A stretch of DNA of 64,000 nucleotides from Asaia sp037151935. GTDB taxonomy: Bacteria; Pseudomonadota; Alphaproteobacteria; Acetobacterales; Acetobacteraceae. Location of the stretch: the NCBI RefSeq assembly GCF_051628905.1, contig NZ_CP157575.1, forward strand, positions 1,426,001-1,490,000. The letters are read 5' to 3'. The notes under the pieces are model-generated. The model did no database searches. It was not told where the DNA came from and saw only the letters and a program-made list of their open reading frames with translations. This document shows, in pieces, positions 28,173 through 37,729 of this stretch. The translations under genes were made by a program, and so were the position numbers. Each line of letters opens with the position of its first letter. Within the stretch, counting starts at the first letter, position 1.

Positions 28173-28190
28173 TCGACCTGACGACTGCTT

Positions 28191-29261
28191 ATGGCCAAGA
28201 AAAACAAACCATCCGTAATTATCCGCCGCCAAAGCGGCGGCGATCACGAGGCTCATCACGGTGGTGCCTGGAAGATCGCCTATGCGGATTTCATGACCGC
28301 CATGATGGCGTTTTTCCTGGTCATGTGGCTTTTGAACGCGACGACTGACGAACAGCGACGCGGCATCGCGCAGTATTTCAACCCACTCGCCGATGAGAAA
28401 TCGGCGGTTCCTCCCAGCAAGCCCATCGATGGTTTGCCGGCTCCGACAAACGGAGGCAGCAGCTTCGACAGGCTGGAAGAGGACGAACATCTCGACACGA
28501 CGGGTCCGGTTCCCGTGCCCTATAAGGGTCACGGGGCCTCTACGCCGATCGACAGTGTTCCCACGCCCAGACCGGACAAACGAACCATGCCACAACAAGG
28601 CGGCACAGCTGCCATCGTGCCTATCGGTGGCCCGATGAGCGGATCGGCGAAGCAGAACGGCGTCATCGGTTCTGACGCCGCTTTCGCTGAGCAGGCTACC
28701 TTGCGCGAAATGGCGGAAAACATCGAGAAATCGATCCAGACCGATCCGCAGATGGCGCCACACGAGGACAATTTCAGAGTTTCTTACGGGCGTGACGAAA
28801 TCAGGATTGAATTACACGACACGGATAATGTGCCGATGTTCGATCTGGGTGCGTCTACGCCCAACAAGTTGGGGCGTACCATGCTAGGTGAGATCGCCAA
28901 ATGGCTTGCGCCCATGCCGGAACAGATTTCCGTTGTCGGCTATACGGATGCCGCCCCCTTCAAGGGCAAAATCAGTAGCGCCATGTCAAACTGGACGTTG
29001 TCGGCCATGCGTGCCGACCGCGCCCGAGAGGTTCTTGTCACGGCCGGCTATCCCGACACCAGGATCAAGGATGTCACGGGAGGGGCGGACCGTGCGTTGG
29101 CGGACGAGGAAAATCCCGCATCGGCCGCGAACAGGCGGGTCGTCATCGTCATGCACAGACTTCACCCTTTCGCTGCCGATTCGGCTGCGCCTGCAACACC
29201 ACCTTCCTCTCTTGGTGCAGCGGCGCAACCAGTCGTGGAAAAGGTCACGAAAACGAAATAA
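28191..29261 (+). CDS. motB: Stator protein MotB
   Basis: Anchors the stator to peptidoglycan and carries the proton-binding residue. The single membrane helix is AYADFMTAMMAFFLVMWLL, with the essential aspartate at residue 33. A long flexible Pro-rich linker (about 60-165) leads to the OmpA-like peptidoglycan-binding domain with ISVVGYTDAAPF, NWTLSAMRADRAREVL and PASAANRRVVIVM. At 356 residues it is longer than enteric MotB because of the linker. Unusually it precedes motA. Confidence 0.95.
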   Translation: MAKKNKPSVIIRRQSGGDHEAHHGGAWKIAYADFMTAMMAFFLVMWLLNATTDEQRRGIAQYFNPLADEKSAVPPSKPIDGLPAPTNGGSSFDRLEEDEHLDTTGPVPVPYKGHGASTPIDSVPTPRPDKRTMPQQGGTAAIVPIGGPMSGSAKQNGVIGSDAAFAEQATLREMAENIEKSIQTDPQMAPHEDNFRVSYGRDEIRIELHDTDNVPMFDLGASTPNKLGRTMLGEIAKWLAPMPEQISVVGYTDAAPFKGKISSAMSNWTLSAMRADRAREVLVTAGYPDTRIKDVTGGADRALADEENPASAANRRVVIVMHRLHPFAADSAAPATPPSSLGAAAQPVVEKVTKTK

Positions 29262-29384
29262 GAAAGAATTATCATTCATGCGATCGGCGCCTCGTCAGTC
29301 GGAATTTCCTGCCAGCCGTCGGCGCGCAAATCGCTACCATGACGCTTATGATACGCCATTTAAGATAGAAACGGACATTGCCAG

Positions 29385-30254
29385 ATGCTTTTCCTCGGAG
29401 GGCTCGTTTTTTCCCTACTCTGCGTGTTCGGATCTTTCGCCGCTTCCGGCGGCGTTCTCGGACCGCTTCTTGCGTCCATGCCCTTCGAACTCCTGACCAT
29501 TCTGGGATCGGCTCTCGGCATATTCGTCATGTCGAACTCGTTCGATGCTCTCAAGGAATTGCCCCATAATTTCAAACTCGTTCTCAAGGGGCCTCAGCAT
29601 GACAAGGCGTCCTATATAGGTCTCCTTGTCATCCTCTTCCGCCTGACCCGGCTCGCGAGCTCGAAGGGTTCGATGGCCCTAGAGGAACATGTCGAAAATC
29701 CCGAAGAGAGCTCGATTTTCGCCCTATCCCCACAGGTCAGAGATGATGAGGAAACGCGCAACCTGATCTGCGATTATCTACGCTTGGTCAGCCTGAATCT
29801 TGAAGACGCCTATCAACTCGACGAAGTCATGGGGCGAGAGCTCAACAAGAACGAAGCTGAAAAACTGCATATTTCGGAAAGCCTGACCGGCATTGCCGAC
29901 GCTCTGCCAGCTCTCGGCATCGTAGCGGCGGTTCTGGGTGTAATCAAAACCATGGCGTCAATCAGCAAGCCTCCCGCGATCCTCGGTGAAATGATTTCGG
30001 GCGCGTTGGTCGGCACCTTCCTCGGCGTGCTGTTGTCTTACGGGGTTGTCGCGCCACTCGCATCGCGTATGAAATCGGTCATCTTGCAGGACGGGCGATA
30101 CCAGAGCATCGTAAAGACCGTTCTGGTTGCGCATTTGCAGGGAAATCCGCCACAGGTCAGTGCCGAAATCGGCCGAAAGGATATTCCTCCCCTTTTTATG
30201 CCAACCTTTTTCGAGCTGGATGTGGCATTATCCGAAGCGCAGACAGCGGGCTGA
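29385..30254 (+). CDS. motA: Stator protein MotA
   Basis: Proton-channel and torque-generating stator subunit. The 289-residue protein has two N-terminal membrane helices (about residues 3-22 and 30-50), a large cytoplasmic loop, and two C-terminal helices with the conserved proline in DALPALGIVAAVLGVIKTM and GTFLGVLLSYGVVAPLA. It lies 123 bases after motB, reversing the usual motA-motB order. It ends 34 bases before fliK. Confidence 0.95.
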   Translation: MLFLGGLVFSLLCVFGSFAASGGVLGPLLASMPFELLTILGSALGIFVMSNSFDALKELPHNFKLVLKGPQHDKASYIGLLVILFRLTRLASSKGSMALEEHVENPEESSIFALSPQVRDDEETRNLICDYLRLVSLNLEDAYQLDEVMGRELNKNEAEKLHISESLTGIADALPALGIVAAVLGVIKTMASISKPPAILGEMISGALVGTFLGVLLSYGVVAPLASRMKSVILQDGRYQSIVKTVLVAHLQGNPPQVSAEIGRKDIPPLFMPTFFELDVALSEAQTAG

Positions 30255-30288
30255 ACATGAGCCGATCGCCGCATCCTGAGGACGTTAA

Positions 30289-32385
30289 ATGAGAGTTCCC
30301 GCCAACCTGTCGTTTCCCGACAGTGCCAAAAAGAGCCGGGCCACGCCAGGGATGGCCTCTCTCGACCTGGTCGGGACCGGATTCGTCAAAACCAGTCAGG
30401 CCAGCATCGGAGCTGGCAAGAGCGGGGCATTCAGTGCGCAACTAAACTCTGCAAGCGCGAAGCAGAAACAGGGCACCATAAAAGCGGCTCCAACCTCAGC
30501 GACGACCGTGTTCAGTGCGCCAGACGAAGACCACGATAGCTTCCGGGTTTTATCAACGAGCCTCTCTGTCGCCTCGCCCACACCAATCTCAGGCACAACC
30601 CAGAAAAACGCCACCACGACATCGTCGCGCGATGAAGATGCGGACGCGCCAAGCGATTCTGCAACTGCCTCAGGAATGCAGTCATCGAGCTTTGTTTTTC
30701 TTTCGGCCGATACGATGGCAGCCCTGCTGCTTTCTGCCTCACCTCAGGAAGTGAACCCTGCACACGCGTCAGCTTCGTCCGAAGCTATGCAAAGCGCCGT
30801 CTCGGGTGAGTTTTCCCGCGTTCAGGCTGGAGCTTCGGTCGCCTTCTGGCACGACGAATCAGGCGGGCTGATCTCGACTCCAAAAGAAAACGGACCTTCT
30901 TCGTCTGCTACCATCTCAGACGTGCTGCCAGGCAATCAGAACGCCACAGGAGGCCGTGACGTCTTGGCGCCTTCGTCATCAATAACATTCCAGTCGGGAT
31001 CGGAAGCGTCTCAAGCCGTCACCGTTTCGGATCCCAACAGAGGCTCGTCACCTGCTTTCTTCGCTCCCAATGGGGCGACGATCACGAATGTCGCGTTGAG
31101 CAAGGGGGCCTCCGCACTGAGCGTAAGCTCTCCGGAAACCGACTGGTCTGCGCTACAGGACCCGAACGCGCGCGACACGCCGCTCTCGCCCGAAACGATG
31201 CCTGCTCCTGAGCTCTCACGCTCTCCGGAGGGCAGGCAACCAGCCCTGCTGACTGACGGTTCCTCCGAAGCAACGCAAGCCGCTCTGCCCCAGCCGGCAA
31301 CAACTGGCGACCTCGTGCGGCAACAGGCTACAACGTTGCGCCCATCGGGAACGTCCGCTCAGTCTACCCAAGGCAGCGAGCCGAGTACTAACGCTTTCAA
31401 TGACCAAACTATTCGACAACGAGACCAGACATCCGTGACGGGAAGGGACGCCGTCGGAATGAGTATGACGACGGCGAGCGGACCGGACCGTTCCCCTTTG
31501 ATGACGACGAATTCGGATGCGGGGCAACCACCTGCCGCAACGCAAACGCCCGATCTGCAGAAAACTCTGGTTGCAAAGGGTGACAGCATGGTCGCCCTCG
31601 AAAGCAGCGCGCCTCATACTCCCGCTTCCGCTACGCAACCCGTACAGACGGACGCGTCGATAAGTGGGAATGCGGCGCCCGGAATAGCGCATGACACGCC
31701 ACCGCAGGGGAGTGGGTCTTCAGCCGAAGACGAGAAATCTGGCCGCAAGCTGGCGGAAAAGGCTGATGCGTCATCGTTAGCCACGTCGATATCAGGGCAG
31801 TCAGGGTTCCATACGCTTGTAACGAACCAGAATACGAAAAATACGACGACCGCCTCTGATGAAAGCGGAGCCGGAAATCAAGCTCACGTCTCGCAAGATA
31901 CCTCCGAGGCGCAGATCGCCACCGTTTCCGGCATCTCAAACACGCTCTCAATGACTGTGCAAACCGAAGACAATACACCCGTGCGCCTCGTTTTTGAGGG
32001 AGAGGGAGGTCTTGCAACGCGTATCACTCTGCAAAGCGACGATACCTCTACTGCGCAGCATCTCGCGAGCAACAAAAAAGACCTCCTGACTGCCCTCAGC
32101 GCCGCTGGAATCGATACGAGCGCGATGAAGCTCGACATCGTTACGACGTCCACCAATACAGGGGATTCCCACAAGGAAAGTCAGCCGGGAAATTCCTCTA
32201 CCGGGTCCGATTTTTCCGGGACGTTTATGGGCGGCAATTCCCAACAAAACCAGCCGGGCAGTGACACGGGCGCCAGACCTTGGGCTCTGGATCGATCGTC
32301 CAACAACTCCGAGATATCGGCTCTGCGTCACCGCTCCCCCTCCGAGGCAATAACGCCCGCAGGTCGACTCAACATCACCGCCTGA
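30289..32385 (+). CDS. fliK: Flagellar hook-length control protein FliK
   Basis: Secreted molecular ruler that switches export from hook to filament. Most of its 698 residues are Ser/Thr/Pro/Ala-rich and low-complexity, as in FliK rulers. About residues 540-620 form the conserved C-terminal switch domain (TPVRLVFEGEGGLATRITLQ, then KDLLTALSAAGIDTSAMKLD). GAGGA lies seven bases before the ATG. At almost 700 residues it is long; with a ruler mechanism this could relate to a long hook, but that is inference. flgD follows 32 bases later. Confidence 0.85.
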   Translation: MRVPANLSFPDSAKKSRATPGMASLDLVGTGFVKTSQASIGAGKSGAFSAQLNSASAKQKQGTIKAAPTSATTVFSAPDEDHDSFRVLSTSLSVASPTPISGTTQKNATTTSSRDEDADAPSDSATASGMQSSSFVFLSADTMAALLLSASPQEVNPAHASASSEAMQSAVSGEFSRVQAGASVAFWHDESGGLISTPKENGPSSSATISDVLPGNQNATGGRDVLAPSSSITFQSGSEASQAVTVSDPNRGSSPAFFAPNGATITNVALSKGASALSVSSPETDWSALQDPNARDTPLSPETMPAPELSRSPEGRQPALLTDGSSEATQAALPQPATTGDLVRQQATTLRPSGTSAQSTQGSEPSTNAFNDQTIRQRDQTSVTGRDAVGMSMTTASGPDRSPLMTTNSDAGQPPAATQTPDLQKTLVAKGDSMVALESSAPHTPASATQPVQTDASISGNAAPGIAHDTPPQGSGSSAEDEKSGRKLAEKADASSLATSISGQSGFHTLVTNQNTKNTTTASDESGAGNQAHVSQDTSEAQIATVSGISNTLSMTVQTEDNTPVRLVFEGEGGLATRITLQSDDTSTAQHLASNKKDLLTALSAAGIDTSAMKLDIVTTSTNTGDSHKESQPGNSSTGSDFSGTFMGGNSQQNQPGSDTGARPWALDRSSNNSEISALRHRSPSEAITPAGRLNITA

Positions 32386-32417
32386 CTTTAGCAATCGCTC
32401 CTCAAAGGTTCATTACC

Positions 32418-33179
32418 ATGGATACCTCGACCATCAGCAACGAGACAAAGCTGCTCCAGGCCGCGGAAGCGACGGCCAAAGCATCGGCAAACTCATCGGC
32501 CTCTGGCAGCTCTTCAGACTCCAGTTCGTCGGCAAGTCTCGGCCTGTCGTCTCTGGCGAATAACTACACGACATTTCTTACACTCCTGACTACCCAGTTG
32601 CAGCATCAGGACCCGAGCAGCCCCATGAGCTCCGACTCCTTCACGTCCGAGCTCGTACAGTTCGCCGGAACGGAGCAGCAGGTCCAGACAAACGCCAAGC
32701 TCTCCTCGCTGATATCGCTTAACGAGAGCAGCCAGCTCAGCTCGGGAAGCCAGTGGATAGGCCAGACCGCTTCGGCCACATCCACGACACTTCCGCTGCA
32801 AAACGGCTCCGCGTCACTTTCTTTCTCTGCGACGCAGGGGCAGACTGTAGCGATTGCCGTGAGCGATTCGAGCGGCAAAATCGTCAAGACCGACACCGGC
32901 GCAGCGGCGTCGAGCACCAATAACTGGACCTGGAACGGCACCGATAATTCCGGCACCAAGCTTGCTGATGGCGCCTACAGTGTATCGGTCAAGACTATCG
33001 ATTCCACGGGAACAACGTCCGACTTGCCCTTCACCATAAAGGGCACGGTAACGGGTGTACATAAGGGCGCATCCGACCTCGAAGTCGAGATGGGCCGCGC
33101 GTCCATACCCCTTTCAAGCATCACCAATTTTACCGCAGCAACGTCAACTGCAGACAAGACGAGCACAGCAACGAGTTAG
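32418..33179 (+). CDS. flgD: Hook cap / assembly protein FlgD
   Basis: Scaffold at the tip of the growing hook. A 253-residue protein from the ATG at 32418 (AAAGG upstream). The N-terminus has the key motif FLTLLTTQLQHQDPSSPMSS and FTSELVQFAGTEQQVQTNAK, followed by the beta-rich C-terminal domain with NNWTWNGTDNSGTKLADGAY, a FlgD signature. An open frame begins further upstream at 32280 but overlaps fliK and is not used. It closes the long rightward run that began with flhA. Confidence 0.94.
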   Translation: MDTSTISNETKLLQAAEATAKASANSSASGSSSDSSSSASLGLSSLANNYTTFLTLLTTQLQHQDPSSPMSSDSFTSELVQFAGTEQQVQTNAKLSSLISLNESSQLSSGSQWIGQTASATSTTLPLQNGSASLSFSATQGQTVAIAVSDSSGKIVKTDTGAAASSTNNWTWNGTDNSGTKLADGAYSVSVKTIDSTGTTSDLPFTIKGTVTGVHKGASDLEVEMGRASIPLSSITNFTAATSTADKTSTATS

Positions 33180-33187
33180 CATACAAG

Positions 33188-33218
33188 AACACCCGCGAGA
33201 GCGTTCTTCGCGGGTGTT
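33188..33218. terminator. Hairpin between convergent flgD and regulator genes
   Basis: A perfect 11-base stem (AACACCCGCGA / TCGCGGGTGTT) with a nine-base loop starts eight bases after the flgD stop, between convergent genes. It has no T-run on the + strand. It probably ends transcription from one or both sides. Confidence 0.5.
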
Positions 33219-33320
33219 GCCAAGTCTCTCCTTCAGGATCTGAGCGAACTACGTCGCGCGGCGACGCTGAGCCGCTTAACCTCTTAACACCGGAAAACTG
33301 ATGCCTGATTACTAAGAACG

Positions 33321-34118
33321 TTAGACGCGCTCTATCGACGGCGCTATTTCGAGCATATTGATGCCGGAGAGAACGGGAATACAATTTTCCCTCGCCACAG
33401 CCCTGGTCTGATAATCGTCTTTCGGAAGGATGACCGCGACCGGCATGAACGCTGCTTCATTCAAGCGATATCCGATGCCCCATTGCGTGGTAAATGGCTC
33501 CTGAATACCAAACGCCCGGATTTTTTTTCTGATCTTGCAAATCATGACGTCGATTACTTTACCGAAAGGCTCATCCTCGCCGCTATAAAGGCTATCGAGC
33601 AAAACTTCCTTGCTCAGGACCTGAGTTTTCCTCATGGCCAGAAGAACCAGCAGATCATACTCCTTGCGGGTCAGAGGCACGACGGATGCGTCGATATGCA
33701 CCTCACGTCGATCTATACCGACACTCAGTCTGCCTATATGCAACGTGGTGCTATCGTGACCACCCGCGCGGCGAATGACAGCCCGCAAGCGCGCGAGAAG
33801 AACGGCATGATCAGAATTTTCCGCCACGCAATCATCGGCACCTGCTGAGAAAAGCTCGACCTCCCCTTCGTTAGTCCCGCTCCTGCGAATGACAACGATT
33901 GGCGAGGAAATTTTGCCTTTACGAATTTGCCGAACGATCCGTACGTCGGATGCTGCCTGCTGGATCACGACGATATCGTAATGCGAGCGCCGCAATGTTT
34001 CCACTACGCCTGAGGCCTCACCTATCGTCAAGGAAAGAGACCCCGCAATGGCCGCCCTGGCAAGTCCTTCGCTGGGACGGCCATAAAGAGAGTTTTCACC
34101 AACACACAATACGCGCAT
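33321..34118 (-). CDS. CtrA-family orphan regulator with degenerate receiver
   Basis: A 265-residue OmpR/CtrA-type DNA-binding protein. The winged-helix domain (about residues 125-225) has VPLTRKEYDLLVLLAMRK, SLYSGEDEPFGKVIDVMICK and TQWGIGYRL, close to Caulobacter CtrA. The receiver is decayed: the phosphorylated Asp is Gln53 (YDIVVIQQAAS), the acidic pair is GEN (residues 7-9), and the conserved Lys is Glu. A 40-residue tail follows the DNA-binding domain. It lies next to fliK-flgD, as the rhizobial flagellar regulators Rem and FtcR lie near fliK. It probably controls flagellar genes without phosphorylation. Confidence 0.85.
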   Translation of the reverse strand: MRVLCVGENSLYGRPSEGLARAAIAGSLSLTIGEASGVVETLRRSHYDIVVIQQAASDVRIVRQIRKGKISSPIVVIRRSGTNEGEVELFSAGADDCVAENSDHAVLLARLRAVIRRAGGHDSTTLHIGRLSVGIDRREVHIDASVVPLTRKEYDLLVLLAMRKTQVLSKEVLLDSLYSGEDEPFGKVIDVMICKIRKKIRAFGIQEPFTTQWGIGYRLNEAAFMPVAVILPKDDYQTRAVARENCIPVLSGINMLEIAPSIERV

Positions 34119-34658
34119 TGTTTACACCGCCTGTTATTATGAAACGATTTATTTATAGCAATGATTATTGAACGATTATCTAATATTGGTATTTGTTTCC
34201 GCTTTGATTTTTGGCGCCTGTTACAGGGCTATATCGCTGCGGATTTGCAATCACACTCAACATACTCGAGCCTTACATCACTCGCATTCCGAGCACCACA
34301 GAAATGTTGCAAACCGTGCCGAAATTTCAGCAAAACCTCATCACAGGGTTGCACTACAGCCAAGGTTCCGTAACATGGACGGCAACCCGCTGATTTCGGA
34401 TTACAATCCCCGTCTCTGATATAATCGAAAAAATCGATACCGCCCCTGGATTTTACGTGCTAACCAGCCTGAGAAAATATCACGCAGACTAAAACTCCGT
34501 AACAAGCAGAGTGACTTATCCTCGGGTGCTCATCAAAAACCATTAATACGCTTCCCAAGCAGATTTCCTCGTCCGATTAAGCATTGCTCCACGTTCAGAC
34601 AGTAAGATTTAAAGCGGAATCGATGCCCCTTTCCCGCTGATTTTCAGAGGACGTTTTT
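34119..34658. other. AT-rich intergenic region, divergent promoters
   Basis: About 540 bases between the leftward regulator and a rightward small gene. Three short frames overlap here but lack ribosome sites and protein-like content. The region must hold the regulator's promoter and probably that of the 34.6-45 kb set. No TTAA-N7-TTAA CtrA box was seen. Confidence 0.5.
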
Positions 34659-34895
34659 ATGACTGACATTACAGCCGCTTCAGCTCTATCCAGCTTATTC
34701 CATCAGAATTCTGTTAACGCCTCGCATGACGCGTATGCTGCGGCGAGAAGCGGACACAACGATGTTTCCCGGTCCGTAGATAAGGTAAACTCCACCTCGT
34801 CGAGCGACTTCGATTCCAGCGGTAGCTTTCTGCACAGCGCCAGTGCCCCCGGGGCGACGTCACCATTAAGCCAGGTCGTAAGCTTTCTGGCCTGA
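34659..34895 (+). CDS. Small Ser-rich protein, unknown function
   Basis: A 78-residue protein with a good ribosome site (AGAGGA, seven bases before the ATG). It is rich in Ser, Ala and Asp (VNSTSSSDFDSSGSFLHSAS), has no signal peptide and no membrane segment, and ends with a hydrophobic VVSFLA. I do not recognise it. It lies first in the set leading to flgB-flgC-flgF. A small exported or regulatory protein would fit; nothing more can be said. Confidence 0.5.
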   Translation: MTDITAASALSSLFHQNSVNASHDAYAAARSGHNDVSRSVDKVNSTSSSDFDSSGSFLHSASAPGATSPLSQVVSFLA

Positions 34896-34993
34896 GTGTT
34901 CAGGAGAGGCACGAAGGAGCACTGGGTCAAAATTTTCGCTTTATTCCACCAATAAATCATATCGACAACGATTTCGAATCGGTTCCATTAAAG

Positions 34994-37594
34994 GTGTCCC
35001 TGAAAATAAAAAAAATCGCCTTTTCGTCACGTTGCGCACGGTTCGGTGCGGCTGTCCTAGGCACCGTTTTCTCCCTAAACGCGGCTCTCGCTGCGCACGC
35101 AGAACACGCGACACACAAGCGTACCCTGCCTCATCCCCACGCGACGGTACCGAAAACCGCTCCATCAAGCAGCGTAGAGGTGGGAGACGACTCACGTCTG
35201 ACACAGACCGACCTCGTCAACGGCTTGCCTTCCACCTGGCGGGCCAAGTTGCTTGACGTCCCGGTGAGCAGGCCAAGACAAGGCGCTTCAGGAGAAGCGA
35301 GCAGCACAGACTCACGCAAACTTGGGAACCTGCCCAATCGGGTAGTGGCTCCCGCATCCGCCTCAGCAGCGGCTTCTCTGTCAGGCTCCGAAAAGGCTCC
35401 ATCCGATCACGTGTTGTTGCCAATCCCGCCCCAAATCGGGATCGCAGCATTTGAAAGCGGCGATCGTTTTCTGATTGTCGTGGATAATGCGTTTCCCATG
35501 GACACGCAGGCTGTTCACGGCACTGGTTTTTTTTCTTCTCTCAGCGTCAGCCTGCTTCCGGATGCTACCCTCATCCAGCTCAAGCGCTCCGATACGCGAA
35601 GGCTTTATCTCTCGCAGCAGGCGGATGGATGGGTTCTGGGAGACAAGCCCTCCTCGGTCGCATCGACGCAGGACAATCACGTCATTAACCCTTTATCGGT
35701 TGATAATGGCGTATTGTACCCCATGCGCCGCAGCGGTCGCGTTCTGACTGTTGCGGATCCGGATACAGGCGAACGTCTTCTGGTCGGAACATCGCTGCTT
35801 GACGACGGGGGAATTCTATCCATGCGACGTGGTCAGGGATACGATGTGTGGCCGACTCTAGAGGGGGTGGTCATCGCGGCGCGCGACCCGGATGTTTCTC
35901 TTATCGCGGTCCCATCTGGCCTGCTACTGAACCGGGACGGACAGAAGTTTGAGGACGATGGCCAAGCCGTTTATGCCAATGATGTCGATCTGAAATGGCT
36001 GGACCTCCAGGATCTACCGGATCGGGAACTCCTCAAACGCTATCAGACGCGCTTGCTCAATGCGGCTGACTCCCAGCCGGCAGAACGTTTCACCCAGCGC
36101 ATAAATGCGGCACGGGCGGCTCTGAGCATGGGCGCCTTCAAGGAAGCACGTGGGATTCTTGCGGTTGCACTTCGTGACGACCCCGAGGAAATTGGCCGTC
36201 CGGAGGTCAGATTTCTCACCGCTGCGACAGATCTTCTTTGTGGCACACCAGAGAACGCGAGCGCACTTGAGGGACCCTGGCCCGAGCAGCAGCGGCGCGC
36301 GCTTCAGCTGTGGCGTGCCCTCTATCTTGAGGCTCTCGACCAGAGCGACGAACGCAGTATCCACCGCCTCGTCCTCGATCTGAACCGCCTGCGCGCCTAT
36401 CCGCAGCATTTGCGTGACGTGCTGCTTCCCATAGCGGCGGAGGCTATCGCCCGACATGGAGCGACCGCGGATCTGAGCGCGCTGAACACGCTACCGGATG
36501 AACCAGCCTATCGCTTTGCGCGGGCTCTTGCGGCTCATCGATCCGGGCAGGTGGACCGCGCCTATAACGCGCTAACCGCTTTGTCGGAAAGCCGCGACAT
36601 CTCGATTGCCGAAAAGGCGACCGAGGCAAAAATCGGGATCGATCGCGAACGTGGCAAATCCAGTGCCGAGCAGACGGTTAAGGCGCTCGATGAGCTTGTG
36701 CTGGATGCGCGTCTGGCAGGGCGTGAGAAGACGCTGCGCCTGATGCAGGCAGAGGCCTATATTCAGGACAAACAGTGGCAGAAGGCCGCCGATATCATCG
36801 ATTTGGGAGCACCGCCGAGCGGCTCCTCGCATTACAGCACGCAACGCCACAGGCTTATGCTGCAGGCTCTGACCGGCATTGCGGAAGAGGGTTCGCAAGA
36901 CCTAAGCAAAGCTCAACAGCTGCGAAACGCCGCACTGCTCAAGGCACATTTACCGACATTGCCGGCAAGCCAGGACCGCGCGGCACTTCTAGCGGCCTAT
37001 GGTGAAATTGTCCTGGCTCTGGGCCTACCGAATGAGGCTTCTCAGGCAATTTCCGACGCAATACCGTCGTTGGAAAACCCTGCAGCCAAGGCGGCTGCTG
37101 GTGCAGCTCTGGCTCAGGCCCAGCTTGCGCGCCAACAGCTTCCATCGGCTCTCGATGCTCTTGCGGAGACAGAAAATCCCGACTTGCCGCAAGAGCTGGT
37201 CGCCAGAAGAGATATCTTGCGTGCGAGGATTGCGTTGGCTAGCGGTGATCGCCTGAAAGGTCTGAGCATCCTTAAAAATACGCCCACATCGGATGCCCGG
37301 CTTCTGAGCGCGCAGATTTTCGAGAATCAGAACGAATGGTCTGCGGCTGCGAACGAACTGCACATCGTTGCCAACGAGGAGATCCACCCCGAAGGCCCGC
37401 TCCCTCTCTCGCAGCAGGATCTTGCTCTCAGACTGGCTTCCGACGCCTCACGGGCAGGAGATAAAACTGCATTGCAATGGATATCCGAGCGTATTGGTTC
37501 GCGGCGCCTTGACGAAACGCATTCGCGACTTTTCACGCTCCTCGGGCAAAATCCGGATAACGACGCGAGGCTGCGCGACAATGATACGCAGTAA
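34994..37594 (+). CDS. Large periplasmic helical-repeat (TPR-like) protein
   Basis: An 866-residue protein read from a GTG at 34994, with a Sec signal peptide (RFGAAVLGTVFSLNAALA, cut near AAHA). Residues about 130-340 are beta-rich (VVDNAFPMDTQAVHGTGFFS; LSVDNGVLYPMRRSGRVL). From about 370 the rest is helical repeats of TPR/Sel1 type (AERFTQRINAARAALSMGAF; PAYRFARALAAHRSGQVDRA). It resembles no enteric flagellar protein. Rhizobial MotC is also a periplasmic helical protein in the motility cluster, but this one is twice as long. It is upstream of flgB, so a role in the periplasmic basal body is likely. Confidence 0.7.
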   Translation: MSLKIKKIAFSSRCARFGAAVLGTVFSLNAALAAHAEHATHKRTLPHPHATVPKTAPSSSVEVGDDSRLTQTDLVNGLPSTWRAKLLDVPVSRPRQGASGEASSTDSRKLGNLPNRVVAPASASAAASLSGSEKAPSDHVLLPIPPQIGIAAFESGDRFLIVVDNAFPMDTQAVHGTGFFSSLSVSLLPDATLIQLKRSDTRRLYLSQQADGWVLGDKPSSVASTQDNHVINPLSVDNGVLYPMRRSGRVLTVADPDTGERLLVGTSLLDDGGILSMRRGQGYDVWPTLEGVVIAARDPDVSLIAVPSGLLLNRDGQKFEDDGQAVYANDVDLKWLDLQDLPDRELLKRYQTRLLNAADSQPAERFTQRINAARAALSMGAFKEARGILAVALRDDPEEIGRPEVRFLTAATDLLCGTPENASALEGPWPEQQRRALQLWRALYLEALDQSDERSIHRLVLDLNRLRAYPQHLRDVLLPIAAEAIARHGATADLSALNTLPDEPAYRFARALAAHRSGQVDRAYNALTALSESRDISIAEKATEAKIGIDRERGKSSAEQTVKALDELVLDARLAGREKTLRLMQAEAYIQDKQWQKAADIIDLGAPPSGSSHYSTQRHRLMLQALTGIAEEGSQDLSKAQQLRNAALLKAHLPTLPASQDRAALLAAYGEIVLALGLPNEASQAISDAIPSLENPAAKAAAGAALAQAQLARQQLPSALDALAETENPDLPQELVARRDILRARIALASGDRLKGLSILKNTPTSDARLLSAQIFENQNEWSAAANELHIVANEEIHPEGPLPLSQQDLALRLASDASRAGDKTALQWISERIGSRRLDETHSRLFTLLGQNPDNDARLRDNDTQ

Positions 37595-37729
37595 GGACCG
37601 GTCTGCGGATATTTTTTGTTACAACCGTGAGTCGTGCTTCTCAAAAGCCGCCTTGCGCAGTAAACTCAGTTCATCTTCGGAAATATTGAGCGGCCAGATG
37701 GATGCCGCCATCAGAATGGCGAGATAACC

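Noticed and set aside
33272..33290. A CtrA box near TTAACCTCTTAA
   Set aside because: The two TTAA elements are four bases apart, not seven, and lie between convergent genes.
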